This document shows positions 14,278 to 18,535 of a stretch of DNA of 18,535 nucleotides, one piece after another. This DNA comes from Hellea sp. (lineage in GTDB: Bacteria; Pseudomonadota; Alphaproteobacteria; Caulobacterales; Maricaulaceae). The stretch spans positions 1 to 18,535 of the forward strand of contig JAHDEU010000009.1 in the NCBI GenBank assembly GCA_020628635.1. Direction: 5' to 3'. Below the pieces are notes generated by a model. It made no database searches. It saw only the letters and a program-made list of their open reading frames with translations, and was not told the origin of the DNA. The position numbers and the translations under genes were made by a program. Each line of letters opens with the position of its first letter. Position 1 is the first letter of the stretch.

Positions 14278-14424
14278 GAAATATCTCCGCACGGAACAAG
14301 CAGGGCTGGAGAGCCAACCCTTTGATCCTAATAACTATTTGCTGGTCCCGGCGCGTGGCTCCCACCACACGGACCGAGGTTTCCCGCCTCTACCGCCTTC
14401 CGTCCCATCGGCGGCGACGGCCTC

Positions 14425-14453
14425 TTTAAGCGCACCGTGCAGCGGAGCGTCAA
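14425..14453 (-). promoter_or_regulatory. Predicted dnaA promoter with long leader
   Basis: Minus strand: -35 TTGACG (14453-14448), a 17-base spacer, then CTTAAA (14430-14425) as a weak -10. The -35 suits the Caulobacter-type housekeeping consensus (TTGACGS). The start would be near 14418, leaving a leader of roughly 140 bases before ATG 14277. A long untranslated dnaA leader is known from Caulobacter. The -35 is good and the -10 poor, so this is tentative. Confidence 0.45.
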
Positions 14454-14455
14454 TG

Positions 14456-14600
14456 TGTGAATCAGGTGGATTCGCGACAAAGAAAAGTTGACTCAAAAAA
14501 ACGCTGGAATCGCAACCATCTGGATGCGGTGATGTGGAAACATTTGTGGAAAAAAGTGACTCCCGTTTGGGTTCACAACGCGGAATTAACACAGAATCAG
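14456..14600. promoter_or_regulatory. GANTC cluster and DnaA boxes upstream of dnaA
   Basis: Six GANTC sites in 140 bases: 14459, 14469, 14490, 14507, 14558 and 14594. One DnaA box fits TTWTNCACA exactly (TGTGGAAAA on the + strand, 14545-14553). Two more have one mismatch: TGTGGAAAC at 14533-14541 and TGTGAATCA at 14456-14464. The stretch is also more AT-rich than its surroundings (A-runs near 14495-14500 and 14551-14555). It is consistent with methylation-state and DnaA control of dnaA transcription. An origin cannot be excluded. Confidence 0.65.
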
Positions 14601-14739
14601 TGGTCGGGCTTTCCCCAGGTTAAACGATGTCGTTTCACTGACGTAACGAAGTCTTAAGCATTATGAGCCTGCGGTTAATCGCGCTGGAACGCGGCAACGT
14701 CAGGCAAGTCTCAAGGGCTTGCTTCGCTTATCACGCAAC

Positions 14740-14770
14740 AAAAAACCGGACCCGCGAGAGCGGACCCGGT
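14740..14770 (-). terminator. Intrinsic terminator of rpsT
   Basis: On the minus strand an 11-bp stem, ACCGGGTCCGC / GCGGGTCCGGT (two G-U pairs), with loop TCTC runs straight into TTTTTT. It lies about 60 bases after the rpsT stop and would separate rpsT from dnaA transcription. Confidence 0.88.
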
Positions 14771-14828
14771 CGATGTTCCGTATCTCCCGCGCGACGTGCG
14801 AGGGGAGCGTGCGGTCTTGGGTGCAGTC

Positions 14829-15092
14829 CTAGGCGAGTGCCTTGACGCGCTGCGACAGGCGCGAGATTTTCCGCGCCGCCGTATTCTTGTGGTACACGCC
14901 CTTGGACACGGCGCGCATCATGGCGGGCTCGGCGACCTTCAGCGCGGCTTGCGCATCGGCCTTGTTGCCGGCCGCCAGCGCGTCCTCGACCTTGCGCAGG
15001 GTGGAACGCACCATGGAACGACGCGCCTTGTTGACGGCCGTCTTGCGTTCCATCTTGCGGACGTTTTTCTTTGCGGAACTCGTGTTCGCCAT
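14829..15092 (-). CDS. rpsT: 30S ribosomal protein S20
   Basis: Complete S20 of 87 residues, the normal length. It is a Lys/Arg/Ala-rich all-helical protein that binds 16S rRNA early in 30S assembly. The family pattern is clear: MANTSSAKKNVRKMERKTAVNKARRS at the start, then the central KVEDALAAGNKADAQAAL and GVYHKNTAARKISRLSQRVKAL at the end. The only good start is ATG 15092. No strong Shine-Dalgarno is visible (GAGATAGAGACACGAC ahead of it), as often seen for S20 genes that are regulated by their own product. It has its own promoter and its own terminator. dnaA follows on the same strand after about 550 bases. Confidence 0.97.
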   Translation of the reverse strand: MANTSSAKKNVRKMERKTAVNKARRSMVRSTLRKVEDALAAGNKADAQAALKVAEPAMMRAVSKGVYHKNTAARKISRLSQRVKALA

Positions 15093-15115
15093 GTGTCGTG
15101 TCTCTATCTCGTAAA

Positions 15116-15146
15116 CGTAAGAAAGCCCGCGCGCGAAGGGGCGGGC
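15116..15146 (-). promoter_or_regulatory. Terminator-like hairpin in the rpsT leader
   Basis: Minus strand: GCCCGC, a 10-base loop, GCGGGC (15146-15125), then TTTCTTACG. It starts within about 10 bases of the predicted rpsT start site and ends some 24 bases before ATG 15092. No gene upstream on this strand needs a terminator, so it may be an attenuator or a protein-binding leader. Confidence 0.45.
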
Positions 15147-15160
15147 CGGAAGTTGGGGCG

Positions 15161-15189
15161 CAGATAGGCGCGGGGAAGGGGGATGTCAA
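15161..15189 (-). promoter_or_regulatory. rpsT promoter
   Basis: Minus strand: perfect -35 TTGACA (15189-15184), a 17-base spacer, then -10 TATCTG (15166-15161). The start would be near 15154, with a leader of about 60 bases. The strong -35 fits a ribosomal protein gene; the -10 is weak. Confidence 0.6.
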
Positions 15190-15239
15190 CGGCGGGGGTG
15201 CAGCGGAAGATGGGCGCGCTTCGCGCGGCAGATGTCGTT

Positions 15240-15386
15240 GTCACCCCTCCGTCCTTGCGCTGCGCGCGTCGGCCACCTCCCCTTTCCGGGGAGGAAAGAA
15301 AAAGACGAACCTACCGAACTGAGTTCCTCCCCTGAAAGGGGAGGTGGGCCGCAAACGCGCCAGCGTTTGAGGGTCGGAGGGGTGAC
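15240..15386. repeat. 147-bp inverted-repeat element, related to 11621-11837
   Basis: Perfect 12-bp ends GTCACCCCTCCG (15240-15251) / CGGAGGGGTGAC (15375-15386) enclose a perfect 14-bp pair CCACCTCCCCTTTC (15273-15286) / GAAAGGGGAGGTGG (15334-15347). Each inner arm also folds alone (CCTCCCC...GGGGAGG). It has no coding potential of its own. It lies between the divergent rpsT and metallo-hydrolase genes and shares modules with the element at 11621-11837. Confidence 0.8.
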
Positions 15387-15454
15387 GCACATATCAGCCG
15401 CGCGAAGCGCGACATTCCCTTGCGTGAACCCCTCACACCCCCGACATAGCCCTC

Positions 15455-16132
15455 ATGCTCGACCTCAAGATCATCCCCGTCACCCCCTTCGCGCAGAACT
15501 GCTCGCTGCTCTACGACACCGAGACCAAGGACGCGGTCCTCATCGACCCCGGCGGCGAGGCGGCCAAGCTTCGCGCGGCGCTCGACGAGCTCGGCGTGAC
15601 CTTGAAGGAAATCTGGCTCACCCATGGCCATCTCGACCATGCGGGCGGGGCGGATGAGTTGCGGGAAGAACTCGGCGTGCCGGTCATCGGGCCGCACAAG
15701 GACGACCAGTTCTGGATGGACGGCATCACGTCTCAATGGGCGCAATACGGCCATCCTGGCATGGGGCGCTCCGTCGTGCCGGACCGCTATCTGGAACATG
15801 GAGAGACGCTGTCGCTGGGCGGTGTGGATTTCGACGTCATCCACGCGCCCGGTCACACGCCGGGCCATGTCGTCATCGTCAATGCGGCGCTCAAGATCGC
15901 ATTCGTCGGCGACGTCATCTTCCAGGGCTCCATCGGGCGCACCGACTTTCCCAAGGGCAACCACCAGCAGCTGATCGATTCCATCCGCGAACGGCTCTTC
16001 CCGCTGGGCGACGACATCCGGTTCGTCCCCGGTCACGGCGGCATGAGCACGTTCGGGCAGGAGCGGCGCAGCAATCCGTTCGTCGGCGACCATGTGGTGA
16101 GCAGCGCGCCGAATGTGTCGGGGCCGGGGTAG
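15455..16132 (+). CDS. MBL-fold hydrolase, GloC/YcbL (glyoxalase II-like)
   Basis: Cytoplasmic zinc hydrolase of the metallo-beta-lactamase fold, 225 residues. The metal ligands are all present: THGHLDH (His57, His59, Asp61, His62), His134 in APGHTPGH, Asp153 in AFVGDVIF and His194 in VPGHGG. GSIGRTDFPKGN and the ending GHGGMSTFGQERRSNPFV are the hallmarks of the single-domain YcbL/GloC group. In E. coli, GloC hydrolyses S-lactoylglutathione in methylglyoxal detoxification. The length matches that group and lacks the C-terminal domain of classical glyoxalase II. ATG 15455 begins directly at the conserved first strand (MLDLKIIPVTPFAQNC); no clear Shine-Dalgarno was seen. It is a single gene between repeat elements. 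The substrate is by family and not proven. Confidence 0.93.
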   Translation: MLDLKIIPVTPFAQNCSLLYDTETKDAVLIDPGGEAAKLRAALDELGVTLKEIWLTHGHLDHAGGADELREELGVPVIGPHKDDQFWMDGITSQWAQYGHPGMGRSVVPDRYLEHGETLSLGGVDFDVIHAPGHTPGHVVIVNAALKIAFVGDVIFQGSIGRTDFPKGNHQQLIDSIRERLFPLGDDIRFVPGHGGMSTFGQERRSNPFVGDHVVSSAPNVSGPG

Positions 16133-16147
16133 GCATCTGATACTTAC

Positions 16148-16276
16148 TCCGTCATCCCGGCCAACCGAGCGTCAGCGAGGGCAGAGCCGGGACCCATCGT
16201 TTGCGTGACCAAGCCAGCGTATTTTCCTCCTTTGGGTCCCGGATCGGCGGCCTTCGGCCTTGTCCGGGATGACGGA
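16148..16276. repeat. Palindromic element between convergent genes, possible two-way terminator
   Basis: Outer perfect 13-bp pair TCCGTCATCCCGG (16148-16160) / CCGGGATGACGGA (16264-16276) and inner perfect 10-bp pair CCGGGACCCA (16187-16196) / TGGGTCCCGG (16233-16242). This is the widespread CGTCATCCCGG intergenic repeat type. It fills the gap between two convergent stops, where it could end transcription from both sides. Confidence 0.8.
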
Positions 16277-16289
16277 ATTAATTGTGGTC

Positions 16290-18535
16290 CTACTCACTCA
16301 CCCTGATCGCCGCCTCTCCGATCTTGCGCTTGATGATATCCGTCGCGCTCGGGTTCAGGCTGCGCGCGATGTTGACCAGCTCGCCCTCCACCGTGACGTC
16401 GAAGGCGAACGGCACGCCGTAGAGCACCTCGTCATTCTTGCCGGTAAATTCGAGACCCACGGTGATGTCGCCGTCCAGCGGGCCGTCGATCTCGATGAAC
16501 AGGCGGTCATAGTCGAAGTTCTCCAGCGCGGTCATGGCCTGCCCGGCATATTCATTGGGGATGCGCGCGCCCAACTCCTTGGATCGCTTGAAGCGGAAGG
16601 TGCCGCCCTCCTCGATGGCGAGGCGGCCATTCTCCACCCTCACATCGATGCCCTCCACCACGACGGGAATCGCGCCGGACAGCGTGCCGGACGCCTCGAG
16701 CTCGCTATTGCCGATGGACGCGATGAAGTCGGCGATGTCCACATCCGACACCCGCAGCGTCACGCGGTTCTGGGGCGCGGCATAAACCCAGGTGAACGGA
16801 TCGAACGTCACCGCGCCCGCGCCGAGCGGGAAGCGCGCCGAGGTGATCTCCACGCCGTTGTCCTTGAGCGCGTAGCGGACCTCACCATCGGACAGCGGAA
16901 AGCCCGGATCGAACGTGCCGATGGTGAAGCTCTGGTCCGGCGCGGTGACGATGGGAAACAGCGAGGTCAGCTCGATGCGCCCGGACAGGCCCGTCACGGG
17001 ACCGGGCGCCGTGCCGAAATTGATGCCCTTGAGATCGACCGTTCCCGACCCCGAGAACGGCTCGCCGCCACCGAATCGGATGAGCAAGTCGGCATCGATC
17101 AGTCCATCGACCTGGGCGATCTTGCCCCGCAAGGCAGGCGCGAGTTCCTGCGGCTGCAGGCGGCCGGGGGCGAAGCGCAGATCGTCGATATCCACCACCG
17201 CTTCGCCCAGGCCGTCCACGATGCGGTAGCTCACGCTCACGGGCTGGTCGTCCGCCTTGGGCAGGCGCGTGGTCGCCTCGCCCGTGAACACGCCGTCCGC
17301 AAAGCGCAACACGCCGGTCGCGGGCAGGACGGGCAGGGGGTCTGCATCGCCCTGCGGGATCAGCCGCACCCGCCCGCCGGAATAATCGAGCGCGTAGTCC
17401 TCCGCCGTGCCTTGGGCGTCGATGGCCATGCCGCGCACGACATAGCCGGGCGTGCTCAAGACGCTGTCGGGCGCGCTGACTACAAAGCGCGTGCGCTCCG
17501 TCTCGGACAGCGCGACCGACAGCGTGCCGCTCGGCAGGGCGAGGTCCGTGCCCGCGACAGGGAAGGTGTCCGATTGCAGTGCCATGCCGGTGAAAACGAC
17601 GTCCCAATCCTGCGTGGTGTCGCGGATCGTGCCGGACAGCTCCGCACCCGCGATCTGCATGTCGAGCTCGGCGGCGCCGCCCACGGCCTGCGCGCCGCGA
17701 AAGGCGGTGAAGGTGGCGTCCGCCAGCCTGGCCTGCATCCGGGCATCGCCATTGGCCGAGCGCGCATAGAGCGGCGGGATGGGGTCGAGCGTGCCGGTGA
17801 AGTCGCGCAGCGACCAGTCGGAGGTCGTGGTCAGCCGCGCGAACGAGACGGGGCCGGCAGGGCGGAAATCGACGCTCGGCCGGTTCTCGCGCAGGGTGGC
17901 CGACAGCTGCCCGCCCGCCTTCAACCCGCTCACCACGCCGCCCGGGATCTCCCCGTCATAATCGGCCGCGCCGCGCAAGGTGAGCCGTCCGGGCGAGGTC
18001 AATGGGTTGGCGTAGTCGAACCGCACATCCAGCGGGCCGAGCCGTGCGGGAAGCTGGTTCACGCCGGGCGCGCTCCAATCCGTGCGGGTGGACAGCCGGC
18101 CCGAGGCGGCAGCCACGCCGTCCACGCTGATGCCGTTGGGCGAGCGCACTTCCAGGCCCAGATCGGACAGCCGCAGCGGCAGGGGGCGGTTGAGTGTCGC
18201 CGTGGTGCGGATGCCGTAGGACGGAAGGCCCGGGGCGTAGCGGTAGAGCGGCGCGTCCGGCACGGCGGAGAGCACGGCGCGAGTGTTGCCCGCGGTGAGG
18301 GTGAGGTCGCGCGTGAGCGAGATGCGGCGCTCGCCCTCGTCCACGCGGACACTCATCTGGCCCTCCACGTCGGAGCCGCCGAGCAGCTTGCGCAGGGCCG
18401 GCGTGATCTCGGGCGCGAAATGCTGCGCCACGGGCACGGCGGACAGGGCGTCCGCCAGCGACAATGTGCGGGCGAGATCGCGCGCGCGGGTCGCATCAGT
18501 GACGCGCGCGCGGCGTAGGCTCGGCGTGACGCTCG
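16290..18535 (-). CDS. YdbH-like (AsmA-superfamily related) intermembrane protein, 5' end missing
   Basis: The C-terminal 747 residues are present and the frame stays open to the right edge, so the N-terminus lies outside the window. It is almost entirely beta-strand with a repetitive rhythm (GRLTLRGAADYDGEIPGG; GTLSVALSETERTRFVV; GSGTVDLKGINF), as in bridge-like lipid-transport proteins. The last part matches the YdbH/PF11739 pattern: WVYAAPQNRVTLRVSDVDIADFIASI, then ASGTLSGAIPVVVEGIDVRVENGRLAIEEGG and a final GPLDGDITVGLEFTGKN. E. coli YdbH, with TamB and YhdP, moves phospholipids between the inner and outer membrane, anchored by an N-terminal helix (not visible here). An internal TTG at 18464 is not the true start. 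The stop TAG is at 16290-16292. The superfamily is likely; assignment to YdbH rather than another AsmA-like protein is moderate. Confidence 0.8.
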   Translation of the reverse strand, partial: SVTPSLRRARVTDATRARDLARTLSLADALSAVPVAQHFAPEITPALRKLLGGSDVEGQMSVRVDEGERRISLTRDLTLTAGNTRAVLSAVPDAPLYRYAPGLPSYGIRTTATLNRPLPLRLSDLGLEVRSPNGISVDGVAAASGRLSTRTDWSAPGVNQLPARLGPLDVRFDYANPLTSPGRLTLRGAADYDGEIPGGVVSGLKAGGQLSATLRENRPSVDFRPAGPVSFARLTTTSDWSLRDFTGTLDPIPPLYARSANGDARMQARLADATFTAFRGAQAVGGAAELDMQIAGAELSGTIRDTTQDWDVVFTGMALQSDTFPVAGTDLALPSGTLSVALSETERTRFVVSAPDSVLSTPGYVVRGMAIDAQGTAEDYALDYSGGRVRLIPQGDADPLPVLPATGVLRFADGVFTGEATTRLPKADDQPVSVSYRIVDGLGEAVVDIDDLRFAPGRLQPQELAPALRGKIAQVDGLIDADLLIRFGGGEPFSGSGTVDLKGINFGTAPGPVTGLSGRIELTSLFPIVTAPDQSFTIGTFDPGFPLSDGEVRYALKDNGVEITSARFPLGAGAVTFDPFTWVYAAPQNRVTLRVSDVDIADFIASIGNSELEASGTLSGAIPVVVEGIDVRVENGRLAIEEGGTFRFKRSKELGARIPNEYAGQAMTALENFDYDRLFIEIDGPLDGDITVGLEFTGKNDEVLYGVPFAFDVTVEGELVNIARSLNPSATDIIKRKIGEAAIRVSE

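Noticed and set aside
14586..14678. CtrA binding sites (TTAA-N7-TTAA) near dnaA
   Set aside because: Several TTAA words occur (14586, 14620, 14654, 14675) but no pair has the 7-base spacing.
14293..14828. The chromosomal replication origin (oriC)
   Set aside because: DnaA boxes and AT-rich DNA are present, but only one box is exact and there is no clear unwinding repeat array. In Caulobacter relatives the origin lies near hemE and not beside dnaA. Left as dnaA control region.
16260..18518. A 752-codon open frame antisense to the YdbH-like gene
   Set aside because: It begins inside a palindromic repeat and is Arg/Gly/His/Ala rich with no recognisable fold, while the minus-strand frame reads as a proper beta-rich family member.

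Overview
This is GC-rich, densely coded chromosomal DNA from an alphaproteobacterium. Evidence for that: a bacteriophytochrome with an HWE-family kinase, receivers of the FATGUY type, an exact general-stress (EcfG-type) promoter match, rpsT next to dnaA on one strand, and a tight cluster of GANTC sites (the CcrM methylation target) upstream of dnaA. Together these suggest Caulobacterales or Maricaulales/Hyphomonadaceae-like bacteria. The genus is not determinable from what I can see.

Region 1 (95-4786, + strand) is a light and stress signalling block. It holds a biliverdin-binding bacteriophytochrome/HWE kinase/receiver hybrid (bphP), an overlapping heme oxygenase that would make its chromophore (bphO), a single-domain response regulator behind a GGAAC-N17-CGTT promoter, and a soluble PAS-HWE kinase. 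The likely logic is that red/far-red light and a second PAS-sensed cue feed the general stress response. The PhyR/NepR/EcfG core itself is not in the window.

Region 2 (4610-10530, - strand) is a compact six-gene unit. In transcription order it encodes a GbsR/MarR-type repressor, a DUF4166 protein, a membrane-fused TIGR01777 NAD(P)-dependent oxidoreductase, a membrane SRPBCC-domain protein, and two paralogous membrane desaturases. The last five genes are joined by four stop/start overlaps (4, 4, 11 and 4 bp). The desaturases keep the first and third histidine boxes but have RDW where the second box normally ends in two histidines. The unit looks like a lipid- or isoprenoid-modifying pathway of unknown product and is the best candidate here for an undescribed system. 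Its regulator is predicted to make a leaderless mRNA, with an 18-bp perfect palindrome covering the -10 and the start codon. Two in-frame palindromic repeats appear to be translated into the DUF4166 protein's N-terminus. The last desaturase runs 177 bp antisense into the 3' end of the PAS-HWE kinase gene.

Region 3 (10670-11438, + strand) is an ECF-type sigma factor, divergent from the repressor and without an adjacent anti-sigma gene. It is followed by about 730 bp without a gene, filled with palindromic repeats, including a 217-bp element with 23-bp perfect terminal inverted repeats.

Region 4 (12174-15189, - strand) is rpsT, a regulatory gap with GANTC sites and DnaA boxes, dnaA, and a small lipoprotein gene 10 nt after dnaA. 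Region 5 is a GloC/YcbL-like metallo-hydrolase gene on the + strand (15455-16132). Region 6 is the 3' part of a YdbH-like gene on the - strand that runs off the right edge. Repeats of the same style recur at 15240-15386 and 16148-16276. No tRNA, rRNA, CRISPR array or transposase gene was seen.
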